From Pseudomonadota bacterium (GTDB lineage: Bacteria; Pseudomonadota; Alphaproteobacteria; Rhizobiales; Xanthobacteraceae), in assembly GCA_021823875.1 (NCBI GenBank), contig JAKAMD010000070.1:1-11989 (forward strand): DNA of 11,989 nucleotides. The letters are read 5' to 3'. The notes beneath the pieces are model-generated. The model was not told the origin of the DNA. It was given only the letters and a program-made list of their open reading frames with translations, and searched no databases. Shown piece by piece: positions 1-6,451 of this stretch. How positions within the stretch are numbered: position 1 is the first letter of the stretch; each line of letters begins with the position of its first letter. The translations under genes were made by a program, and so were the position numbers.

Positions 1-322
1 GGACGATCCCGAATACGATAAGCAGGATCGCTTCCACGGCGAAAGCGATGGCGATGTAGCGCGCCGACCAGTTGATGGTGTCGTAGCGCTGATAGAGATA
101 GGCCCACGCCACCCACAGCCAGCAGACCGCGAGGATCGCAGCCATGGCGCGCACGCGTCCCGCGCCCCCACGAAACATGAGCCCGACGAGCGCCAGCCCG
201 AGCGCGCCGGCCATGAGATGCAGCGGCCAGAGCGCGCGATTGTAGAGCTCGAACAGGCGGTAATAGGTATGCGGCGTGAACAGCAGGAAATCGGACAGCG
301 TGTAGGTCAGCCACACCGCCAT
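1..322 (-). CDS. DUF6064-like integral membrane protein (3' part outside window)
   Basis: A minus-strand frame opens with ATG at 322-320 and stays open for 107 codons to the window edge, so only the N-terminal part is seen. It has an amphipathic start containing FLLFTPHTYYRLFELYN, then three hydrophobic stretches at about residues 31-50, 58-77 and 88-107 separated by short Arg- or Tyr-containing loops. This arrangement matches my memory of the DUF6064 membrane family, whose function is unknown. Its start codon shares one base with the stop of the aldo/keto reductase upstream (TGATG), which implies translational coupling in one operon. There is no room for a separate promoter. The family name is inferred by recall; membrane location follows directly from hydrophobicity. 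Confidence 0.72.
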   Translation of the reverse strand, partial: MAVWLTYTLSDFLLFTPHTYYRLFELYNRALWPLHLMAGALGLALVGLMFRGGAGRVRAMAAILAVCWLWVAWAYLYQRYDTINWSARYIAIAFAVEAILLIVFGIV

Positions 323-1230
323 CAGAAACGCTCGACCGTCGCGAGGATACGCTTGCGCATGCCTTCATCGGGCAGCCGGCCGTAGGACGCGCCGATGTTC
401 TCCCGCACGTGATCGACGCGCGTGGTGGCCGGAATGGCGCAAGTCACTGCCGGATGCGCAACGACGTATTTGAGCAGGATCTGCGCCCAGTTGGTGCAGT
501 CGATTTCCTTGGCCCAGGCCGGCAGCAGATGACGCTTGGCGCGCCGCACCAGCGGCCCGGCGTTGAACGGCCGGTTGATGATCACCGCCAGTCCGCGTTC
601 GCGCGCCAGCGGCAGGATGCGCCGCTCGCTCTCGCGCTCGACCGGGTTATAGGTGACCTGGATGAAATCGAGCGGCTCTTTCCGCATGACCTGCTCGAAC
701 TCGTCGTGGCGGCGGCCTTCCGAGGTGCTGATGCCGACATAGCGGATGCGGCCCTTGGCCTTCATGTCCAACAGCATCGGCAGGTGTTCCTGCCAGGACA
801 GCAGGTTGTGAACCTGCAGCAGATCGAAACGGGTCACACCCCATTTCTTGCGCGAGGTTTCGGCTTGGGCGGCACCGCCGGAATAGGTCCAGACCTTGTC
901 GGCGGCAAACACCTTGTCGTAGGCGTTAAGCTTCTTGAGGCCATAGCCGATCGTGTCCTGCGAGGAGCCGTACATCGGCGAGGAATCGATCATGCGGCCG
1001 CCGCCTGCGAAGAAGGCGCGCATCACCTCGGCGCAAGCATCGCGCCCCTCGGCATCGTCACCGACATTGAAGGTGCGCCAGCTTCCAAGCCCGACCAGCG
1101 GGAGTTGTTCGCCGGATGCCGGAATGCGGCGCGTGAGCAGCGGCGCGCTCTGTGCCCATGCCGCATGCGGAAGGGCCGCCGCGGCGCCGGCAGCCGCCAG
1201 TGAAGCAAGCAAGGCGCGGCGATCGATCAT
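322..1230 (-). CDS. Aldo/keto reductase with predicted Tat signal peptide
   Basis: 302 residues, ATG start. The N-terminus has Arg-Arg at residues 4-5, an Ala/Leu-rich core and an AWAQ cleavage-like site near residue 27, as in Tat-exported proteins, so the enzyme probably folds with its cofactor and acts in the periplasm. The aldo/keto reductase tetrad is visible: Asp82 and Tyr87 in DSSPMYG, Lys112 in AADKVW and His141 in LLQVHN. Further (TIM) barrel landmarks follow: YVGIS, QVTYNP, and the C-terminal NADPH-site region AIPATTRVDHVRENIGA. Members use NAD(P)H to reduce carbonyls; the substrate cannot be told from sequence. The length is typical once the signal is allowed for. It overlaps the next gene by one base (TGATG), so the pair is likely co-transcribed. 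The ribosome binding site is weak (GGAT about 8 bases upstream). Confidence 0.9.
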   Translation of the reverse strand: MIDRRALLASLAAAGAAAALPHAAWAQSAPLLTRRIPASGEQLPLVGLGSWRTFNVGDDAEGRDACAEVMRAFFAGGGRMIDSSPMYGSSQDTIGYGLKKLNAYDKVFAADKVWTYSGGAAQAETSRKKWGVTRFDLLQVHNLLSWQEHLPMLLDMKAKGRIRYVGISTSEGRRHDEFEQVMRKEPLDFIQVTYNPVERESERRILPLARERGLAVIINRPFNAGPLVRRAKRHLLPAWAKEIDCTNWAQILLKYVVAHPAVTCAIPATTRVDHVRENIGASYGRLPDEGMRKRILATVERF

Positions 1231-1452
1231 CGGAACGATCCAGACCCCAAGCGCGACAGGCGAACGATATCAGCCGCAGGCTCTCACGAAACGAGACAAC
1301 ACTGGATTCCCAAGTTGGCTTTTTTGGGCACGCAACCGAGCCGGGTTGACCCGTACTGCGACACCGGTGCCCATTCGCCGCCACCGCTTGCGCCACCGCC
1401 GTCATCGCGCCATGAATGGCCCTTCGGAATTCAAGCGCGAGTGAGGCCGGAC

Positions 1453-2439
1453 GTGGCGACATTCAAAGCGATCGTGATCGAGAAGGCGGACAAAGGCACC
1501 CAAGCCGCGCTCGCCGATTTCGACGAAGTCAATTTGATGGACGGCGACGTCACCGTCCGCGTGGAATATTCCACGGTCAATTACAAGGATGGGCTCGCCG
1601 TCACCGGCAAGGCGCCGGTGGTGCGCCGCTTCCCGATGATCGCCGGCATCGACGGCGCCGGCACGGTGGAAGCCTCCAGCCATCCGGCCTGGAAGCCGGG
1701 CGACAAGGTCATCCTCAACGGCTGGGGCTGCGGCGAAACCCATCTCGGCTGCTACGGCGAAAAGGCGCGCCTGAAGGGCGACTGGCTGGTGCCGCTGCCC
1801 GCCTCGATGAGCACGCGCGAGGCCATGGCGATCGGCACGGCGGGGTATACGGCGATGCTGTCGGTGATGGCGCTCGAGCGCCACGGGCTCACGCCCGCGA
1901 GCGGGCCGGTGGTGGTCACCGGAGCCTCCGGCGGGGTCGGCTCGGTCGCCATCGCCATCCTGGCCAAGCGCGGCTTCACCGTGCATGCGGTCACCGGCCG
2001 CCCGCAGGAGGCCGACTATCTCAAGGGCCTGGGGGCCGCCGAGATCATCGAGCGCCAGGAGCTGGCCGGGCCGGCCAAGCCGCTCGCCAAGGAGCGCTGG
2101 GCCGGCGCCGTGGACGCCGTCGGCTCCACCACCCTGGCGAATCTCCTGTCCATGACCCGCTATGGCGGGGCGGTGGCGGCCTGCGGGCTTGCCGGTGGTA
2201 TGGATCTGCCGAGCTCGGTCGCCCCGTTCATTCTGCGCGGGGTGTGTCTTTACGGCATCGATTCCGTGATGTGTCCGCTGCCGCGCCGGAAAGAGGCGTG
2301 GAAAAGGCTGGAAAGCGACCTGGACCGCCAGAAACTCGCCGCAATGACTACGGAAATTGGCCTTTCCGGGGTGCCCGAGGCGGCCGCCGCCATCCTCAAG
2401 GGCGAGGTGCGCGGTCGGGTCGTGGTCAAGATCGGGTAA
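1453..2439 (+). CDS. acuI: AcuI/YhdH-family NADPH-dependent acryloyl-CoA reductase (zinc-free MDR oxidoreductase)
   Basis: 328 residues. I chose the GTG at 1453 because it yields MATFKAIVIEK, matching the family N-terminus, and has GAGG about 6 bases upstream (1443-1446). The open frame extends back to 1315 but encodes a low-complexity Pro-rich stretch. The sequence has YSTVNYKDGLA (about 39-49), IAGIDGAGTV (about 63-72), the Rossmann nucleotide motif TGASGGVGSVA (156-166) and TGRP (181-184), which suits the NADPH 2'-phosphate. No structural zinc Cys cluster is present. YhdH/AcuI proteins reduce acryloyl-CoA to propionyl-CoA, detoxifying acrylate and supporting propionate or DMSP-related metabolism. 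The exact substrate is inferred from the family. It stands alone, diverging from the aldo/keto reductase and followed by a terminator-like hairpin. Confidence 0.87.
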   Translation: MATFKAIVIEKADKGTQAALADFDEVNLMDGDVTVRVEYSTVNYKDGLAVTGKAPVVRRFPMIAGIDGAGTVEASSHPAWKPGDKVILNGWGCGETHLGCYGEKARLKGDWLVPLPASMSTREAMAIGTAGYTAMLSVMALERHGLTPASGPVVVTGASGGVGSVAIAILAKRGFTVHAVTGRPQEADYLKGLGAAEIIERQELAGPAKPLAKERWAGAVDAVGSTTLANLLSMTRYGGAVAACGLAGGMDLPSSVAPFILRGVCLYGIDSVMCPLPRRKEAWKRLESDLDRQKLAAMTTEIGLSGVPEAAAAILKGEVRGRVVVKIG

Positions 2440-2468
2440 ATGCGTTCAGGATTTGTCGACGAACGCAT
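2440..2468 (+). terminator. Terminator-like stem-loop after acuI
   Basis: A perfect 8-bp inverted repeat, ATGCGTTC (2440-2447) and GAACGCAT (2461-2468), encloses a 13-base loop and begins one base after the acuI TAA. The sequence just after it is T-rich only in part (a GTTTGTT stretch near 2477), so intrinsic termination is plausible but not textbook. It could also be a 3'-end processing or protection structure. Confidence 0.45.
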
Positions 2469-2542
2469 GGCATAGTGTTTGTTAGCCTTAAGAAACGGCT
2501 TAGTCTTGGTTGACGGTAGAGACGTCAGGCGGAGTTCGGGGG

Positions 2543-3013
2543 ATGTTGCGTAGTATCGCATTGCTGGTGGGCCTGTTGGCTTCCGTGCCCGCCTTGGCCG
2601 GCGAGATGAACGCCGAAGAGGCCCGGCACTTCGTCGTCGGCCATGTCTTCAGCTACAACTGCTTCGAGGGCACCCGCGGCCAGGGCCGTGTGCTCGCCAA
2701 TGGCGGGGTGGTCGGCAGCATCCAGTTCCAAGGCTCGGGCCCCTTGCGCTACGCCGCGCTGCCGGCCGGCACGCTGCGCGTTGAGGGACAGTCGGTCTGC
2801 GCCTCGCTGCGCGGCCTGCCGATCCAGCCCTGCTTCAATCTCGAGCGTATCGACAACTACAGCTTTCGCGGCTCGGTTTCGGGCCTGAGCTTCATGTCCT
2901 GCGAGTTCACCCGCCCGCACGGACATCCGCATCATCTGGTGCGCCATCACAAGCGTCGTCAGGTCACACCGCTGGCGCTGCGGCCGTCGCTGACGGCGGA
3001 AAACAACAACTAG
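2543..3013 (+). CDS. Small secreted four-cysteine protein with His-rich tail, function unknown
   Basis: 156 residues from the ATG at 2543, which has a GGAG/GGGGG purine stretch (2531-2542) just upstream. A TTG at 2510 would add 11 residues ahead of the signal peptide and is less likely. The first 19 residues (MLRSIALLVGLLASVPALA) form a classical Sec signal, so the mature part of about 137 residues is periplasmic. It has four cysteines, in YNCFEG, QSVCAS, QPCFNL and FMSCEF, which could form two disulfides. The core alternates Gly/aromatic and hydrophobic residues and is probably beta-rich. A basic His-rich segment (GHPHHLVRHHKRR, about 132-144) follows and could bind a metal. I do not recognise a named family. 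Its stop codon interlocks with that of the convergent thioesterase gene. Confidence 0.8.
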   Translation: MLRSIALLVGLLASVPALAGEMNAEEARHFVVGHVFSYNCFEGTRGQGRVLANGGVVGSIQFQGSGPLRYAALPAGTLRVEGQSVCASLRGLPIQPCFNLERIDNYSFRGSVSGLSFMSCEFTRPHGHPHHLVRHHKRRQVTPLALRPSLTAENNN

Positions 3014-3486
3014 CCCTTCGCCGGAAATATCATGCAGGTGGTGGTGGCGTGGGCGTAGAGCTTGCCCGCGCCATCCTTGAGATCGCCTTCCGAGGTGGCC
3101 ACCGTGCGGCCGCGATGCACGATGCGGCCCTCTGCGCGCACCGGGCCGGTGTCCTTGGTGAGCGGGCGCACCAGGTTGAACTTCAGCTCCAGCGTGGTCC
3201 AGCCGTCGCCTTTGTTCAGCGTGGAGAAGATCGCGCAGCCGAGCGCCGAGTCGAGCAGCGTGGCGGCAAAGCCGCCGTGCACCGTGCCGATCGGATTGTA
3301 ATGGCGCAGCTCGGGCAGGCCCTCGAACACCGCGCGGCCCGGTTCGGCTTCGATCAGATGGAAACCGAGGATTTCGCTGATGGGCGGCTGCGGCAGCACG
3401 CCGTCGATGATCGCCCGGAGGAAGCCGAGGCCGTCATAGGACGCCAACACCTCGGGTGAAACCACGCCGTAGTTCTTGCCCGTCAC
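3010..3486 (-). CDS. PaaI-like hotdog-fold acyl-CoA thioesterase
   Basis: 158 residues from a GTG at 3486 preceded by a strong GGAGG about 8 bases upstream. The open frame continues further back but only as an Arg-rich shadow of the phosphatase gene. The single hotdog domain shows the family signature NPIGTVHGG (64-72) followed by Asp79, at the position of the catalytic Asp of PaaI. Later strands LKFNLVRPL and GRIVHRGRTVATSEGDL are typical of the fold. Such enzymes hydrolyse medium-chain or aromatic acyl-CoA in the cytoplasm, often as a tetramer; the substrate here is unknown. It lies 47 bases after the phosphatase gene on the same strand, probably as the last gene of that run. Its TAG overlaps the convergent gene's TAG within CTAG at 3010-3013. 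Confidence 0.9.
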   Translation of the reverse strand: MTGKNYGVVSPEVLASYDGLGFLRAIIDGVLPQPPISEILGFHLIEAEPGRAVFEGLPELRHYNPIGTVHGGFAATLLDSALGCAIFSTLNKGDGWTTLELKFNLVRPLTKDTGPVRAEGRIVHRGRTVATSEGDLKDGAGKLYAHATTTCMIFPAKG

Positions 3487-3533
3487 CGCGCCGCCTCCGT
3501 TGCAAAGCGCCGCAGTGTATCGGCTTGCCCTCT

Positions 3534-4040
3534 TCAGGCAACATCGAGCCGGAACGGATTGCCTTCCAGCGCGGCCTGCCCGGGACCGATGGTCTGGATG
3601 GCGCTTACCATGCGGCCGTCGCGCTTGAGCAGGCGGTCGGCGACGGCGACAATGCGCGCATTGGGTTGCGCGGTGCGCGAGGCCCGGCGGATCGCCCAGG
3701 CGATCTCGCGCTCGTCGCGCGTCGGATTGAGCGCGCAGGCGGCGACGAAAGCGCCGGCGGTGGAGCGGCTGATGCCGGCGAAACAATGCACCACCATGGG
3801 CGCCTGCCGGTCCCAGGTGCCGACGAACTTGATCAGCCGTTCGACATGCTCCTCGCCCGGCAGCGTATAGCCGTCGATCGGCATCGAGATGTCGTCGACA
3901 TTGAGCACCAGATGGTTCTCGGGCGCGATATGACGCGGCCGCGCCACCCGGTCGGTGATGCGCAGCAGGGTGACGACATGGCGCGCGCCGGTTTCGTCGA
4001 CGGTATCGTAGAGGCGCGCGAGCGAGCAGACGTGGATCAT
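3534..4040 (-). CDS. Tyrosine/dual-specificity-type protein phosphatase (Cx5R)
   Basis: 168 residues, ATG at 4040. The phosphatase P-loop VHCFAGISRS is clear: Cys86 is the nucleophile and Arg92 binds the phosphate, with Ser93 following. Asp49 or Asp50 in LNVDDIS is placed to be the general acid. The N-terminal IHVCSLARL and the beta strand HVVTLL are typical of the cysteine phosphatase fold in alphaproteobacterial 'tyrosine phosphatase family' proteins. The substrate is unknown; it may be protein phosphotyrosine or a small phosphorylated molecule. It sits between the HD hydrolase (63 bases upstream) and the thioesterase (47 bases downstream) on the same strand. No strong Shine-Dalgarno is visible. 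A small GTCAT-ATCT-ATGAC palindrome at 4068-4081 lies in its leader. Confidence 0.87.
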   Translation of the reverse strand: MIHVCSLARLYDTVDETGARHVVTLLRITDRVARPRHIAPENHLVLNVDDISMPIDGYTLPGEEHVERLIKFVGTWDRQAPMVVHCFAGISRSTAGAFVAACALNPTRDEREIAWAIRRASRTAQPNARIVAVADRLLKRDGRMVSAIQTIGPGQAALEGNPFRLDVA

Positions 4041-4103
4041 GGGTGTTCGAAGAAGCCCGATTCTTGCGTCATATCTATGACTTGCCTGAGGTGATTGAAA
4101 GGC

Positions 4104-4754
4104 TCAGCCGCGCAGCACTTTCTCGACCCGCTCGCGGTAGCGCTTTTCGGCGGTTCCCGCCGGCCAGGGCGTCAGATAATCGCGCTCCAGCACGGCTGAG
4201 AATTTCGGCGGCGGACCGAAAAACTTGCGCGCTTCGGCCGGTTCGAAACCGGCGAGCCGGGTCGCCTCCAGATAGGCGGCATTGCGGTCGGTGGCCTTGA
4301 TCAGGTCGGTGAGCGTATCCGGTAGCTTGGCCGGCAGTCCGAAGCGCAGATGGATGGCCGCCAACAGCCGCTTCTCCACCGCCTTGTAGCTGTCGCCGAT
4401 CACCGCCTTGAACGGCGAGATCATGTCGCCGATCACGTATTCGGGGGCGTCGTGCAGCAGCAAGGCCAGCCGCCCCTTGGCATCGAGCTTCGGCGTCTTG
4501 GCGCGCGCCAGCGCCTCGACCAGCAGCGAATGCTGCGCGACCGAAAAGATGGCGGCGCCGGTGGTCTGCCCGTTCCAGCGCGCCACGCGCGCCAGCCCAT
4601 GCGCGATGTCTTCGAGCTCGACGTCGAGCGGCGAGGGATCGAGCAGGTCGAGCCGCCGGCCCGAGAGCATGCGCTGCCAGGCGCGCGCTTGGGTGCGCGT
4701 TCGCCCTTTGGGCGCGTGAGCCGGGACAGGGGATGAACGCGACTTGGTCGCCAA
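4104..4754 (-). CDS. HD-domain phosphohydrolase (YfbR-like)
   Basis: 216 residues from a TTG at 4754. A GAGGAG lies about 11 bases upstream, and no in-frame ATG precedes the conserved RAWQRMLSGRRLDLLDP segment, so TTG is preferred; the first 20 residues are basic and poorly defined. The HD metal site is visible: His75 in SVAQHS, His101-Asp102 in LLHDAPEYVIGD, and Asp156 in IKATDRNAA. This spacing matches YfbR-type enzymes, which are 5'-deoxynucleotidases in E. coli and dephosphorylate dNMPs. Alphaproteobacterial versions are usually annotated simply as HD family hydrolases, so the exact substrate is inferred. It belongs to the minus-strand run after ygfZ and tag but is separated from tag by the repeat pair at 4774-4852, so it may have its own promoter. 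Confidence 0.87.
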   Translation of the reverse strand: MATKSRSSPVPAHAPKGRTRTQARAWQRMLSGRRLDLLDPSPLDVELEDIAHGLARVARWNGQTTGAAIFSVAQHSLLVEALARAKTPKLDAKGRLALLLHDAPEYVIGDMISPFKAVIGDSYKAVEKRLLAAIHLRFGLPAKLPDTLTDLIKATDRNAAYLEATRLAGFEPAEARKFFGPPPKFSAVLERDYLTPWPAGTAEKRYRERVEKVLRG

Positions 4755-4773
4755 GGCGTCGGAGGCTCCTCTA

Positions 4774-4852
4774 CGTCATGCCCGCGCTTGTCGCGGGCAT
4801 CCACGTCTTGCTTACAAAGTCATGGATGGCCGGGACAAGCCCGGCCGTGACG
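4774..4852. repeat. Pair of inverted 36-bp palindromic intergenic repeats (Rhizobiales-type)
   Basis: Two 36-base units face each other: unit A at 4774-4809 on the plus strand and unit B at 4817-4852 on the minus strand, with 7 bases between. They agree at 29 of 36 positions. Each forms its own hairpin: 4778-4786 with 4792-4800 in A, and 4828-4834 with 4840-4846 in B, both with five-base loops (CTTGT in A and ACAAG in B as read on the plus strand). Two stem base pairs differ between units by compensating C-G to G-C swaps, which suggests that pairing is maintained. I recall nearly the same motif scattered between genes in Bradyrhizobium relatives. It fills the gap between tag and the HD gene and could end or attenuate the transcript. 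Confidence 0.8.
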
Positions 4853-4858
4853 TTATCA

Positions 4859-5464
4859 TCACTTGTGCTGCGCTAATTTCGCACAAGCGTCATGCCGGTG
4901 ACAGCTCACCAGATGATCGTTGACCATGCCGACCGCTTGCATGAAGGCATAGACGATGGTCGGCCCGACGAATTTGAAGCCGCGCTGTGACAGGTCCTTG
5001 GAAATCCGCCGTGACAGGTCGGTCTCCGCCGGCACCTGGCCGATCGAGCGGAACGTGTTCTGCTTCGGCCGGCCGTCGAGATAATCCCACAGCAGATTGG
5101 CGAAGCCGGGCCCCTTTTCCATGATCTCGAGATAGGCGCGCGCGGAAGTAACAGCGCCTTCGATCTTGGCGCGGTTGCGCACGATGCCGGCATCCTGCAT
5201 CAGCCGTTCGATCTTGCCGCTGCGGTAGCGCGCGATTTTCTCCGGCGCGAAATCGTCGAAGGCTTTGCGGAAGTTCTCGCGCTTGCGCAGGATGGTGATC
5301 CATGACAGTCCGGCCTGGAAGCCGTCGAGGATCAGCTTCTCGTAGAGCGCGCGGTCGTCGTATTCCGGCACGCCCCACTCGTCATCGTGATAGGCGACGT
5401 AGAGCGGGTCTTGCTTCGGCCAGGGGCAGCGCTTGCGGCCGTCGGGGTGAGCGAGTGCACTCAT
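4859..5464 (-). CDS. tag: DNA-3-methyladenine glycosylase I
   Basis: 201 residues from the ATG at 5464. The open frame runs back to 5542, but only this start fits the family and gives the ATGA overlap with ygfZ. Tag excises 3-methyladenine from alkylated DNA, starting base excision repair. The match to E. coli Tag is close over its length: RCPWPKQDPLYVAYHDDEWG near the start, QAGLSWITILRKREN in the middle, then QDAGIVRNRAKI, RGFKFVGPTIVYAFMQA and VNDHLVSC. The four zinc ligands known in Tag are present as Cys13, His26, His184 and Cys188. It is translationally coupled to ygfZ, so the two should be co-expressed. No adaptive-response (Ada) type regulator is adjacent, so expression is probably constitutive. 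Confidence 0.97.
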   Translation of the reverse strand: MSALAHPDGRKRCPWPKQDPLYVAYHDDEWGVPEYDDRALYEKLILDGFQAGLSWITILRKRENFRKAFDDFAPEKIARYRSGKIERLMQDAGIVRNRAKIEGAVTSARAYLEIMEKGPGFANLLWDYLDGRPKQNTFRSIGQVPAETDLSRRISKDLSQRGFKFVGPTIVYAFMQAVGMVNDHLVSCHRHDACAKLAQHK

Positions 5465-6351
5465 GACGCTGGTGTCGCTTCCCCCGGCCAGGCGAATGTC
5501 GCCCATGCCGGTTTCACCAGCCTGATCGGAATATTGCCGCACATGAGCGGAAGGCCCGCGGCGAGCGCATCCGCGACCTTGTCGAGCCGCAGCAATGCCA
5601 GCCCGCGGCCCTTGGCGGTCGAGCCGATGGCGCCGACTTCCTTGTCGTCCACCCGCACGGCGGCGCCGGCCGGCGGCGCGTAGTCGTCATAGGCGATCGG
5701 CACGATCCGGCTGCGTGCACTGGCGCGGTGCTCGACGCGCGACACCACTTCCTGGCCGACATAACAGCCCTTGTCGAAATCGACGCCGTGGAGCTGGTCG
5801 AGGTCGGCCTCATGCGGAAAGGCGTCGCCGTAGCTGAAATCCTCGCCGCCGCGCGGCACGCCGAGCGCGATGCGGTGCGCCTCGTAAATCTCGGACGCGA
5901 CCAGATCCGCCCCGACATCGGCGGCCGCCTCGCTCGCCATATCCGGCGGCAGAATGCAACGGGTGCCGAGCGCGGGCAGCCGCGGATCGGCGTAAGACAG
6001 GCCATAGTCGCTCAGCGCCTCGCCGTCCCAGATCGCCAGCACGCCGAGCGCCTCCGACAGGTCCTCGGCCAGGACTTTGGCGCGCAGCTTGTAGAAGTTG
6101 AGCTTTTCGACCAGCGCCGGCGCGAGCGCGCGCGGGCAGTCGAGAAAGAATCCGCCGCCGTCTTCGGCCGTGGCTTCGGCGACGATGAAATCCACGATGA
6201 TCTTGCCCTGCGGGGTGAGCAGGGCGGCGTAGCGGGCGGCGCCGGGGCCGACCTTGCCCATATCGCTGCTGACGAGGCCGTTGAGGAACTTGCGCGCGTC
6301 CTCGCCGGTCACCTTCACCACGCCGCGGTCGAGAAGAAGCGCTGCCTGCAT
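5461..6351 (-). CDS. ygfZ: YgfZ/GcvT-like folate-binding Fe-S cluster assembly factor
   Basis: 296 residues, ATG at 6351 with GGAAAG about 7 bases upstream. The diagnostic YgfZ signature KGCYVGQE occurs at residues 194-201, with the conserved Cys196. The N-terminal half has the GcvT-like folate-binding fold (KVTGEDARKFLNGLVSSD, then LLTPQGKIIVDF). The C-terminal part has GAIGSTAKGRGLALLRL, resembling the last GcvT-like barrel. YgfZ and mitochondrial IBA57 help build or repair [4Fe-4S] clusters in enzymes such as MiaB, using tetrahydrofolate. Length is typical for alphaproteobacteria. It is the first gene of the minus-strand run, diverges from pyrC across a 100-base gap, and overlaps tag by four bases (ATGA). 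Confidence 0.95.
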   Translation of the reverse strand: MQAALLLDRGVVKVTGEDARKFLNGLVSSDMGKVGPGAARYAALLTPQGKIIVDFIVAEATAEDGGGFFLDCPRALAPALVEKLNFYKLRAKVLAEDLSEALGVLAIWDGEALSDYGLSYADPRLPALGTRCILPPDMASEAAADVGADLVASEIYEAHRIALGVPRGGEDFSYGDAFPHEADLDQLHGVDFDKGCYVGQEVVSRVEHRASARSRIVPIAYDDYAPPAGAAVRVDDKEVGAIGSTAKGRGLALLRLDKVADALAAGLPLMCGNIPIRLVKPAWATFAWPGEATPAS

Positions 6352-6451
6352 GTCCGAGCTTTCCGGGGTCCGTCTCTGTTAGTCTCTTGCCAGAACTCGC
6401 GCCGAAACGTAAGCGCTGGGGGCGAAGGCTCAAGACGGAAATGGCGCCAAT

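Noticed and set aside
409..1203. Long plus-strand ORF (264 codons) opposite the aldo/keto reductase
   Set aside because: It is antisense to a gene with an intact catalytic tetrad; the product is His/Arg/Gln-rich without any recognisable motif, as expected of a GC-rich shadow frame.
1344..1349. TTGACC as a -35 box for acuI
   Set aside because: No reasonable -10 hexamer lies 16-18 bases downstream (GCCCAT there), so a promoter could not be supported.
1315..1452. Upstream extension of the acuI reading frame
   Set aside because: It encodes a Pro-rich low-complexity stretch absent from the family, while the GTG at 1453 has a GAGG site and gives the canonical N-terminus.
5465..5542. Longer start for tag
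   Set aside because: The added 26 residues are antisense-like translation of the ygfZ end and are absent from Tag; the ATG at 5464 makes the normal ATGA overlap.
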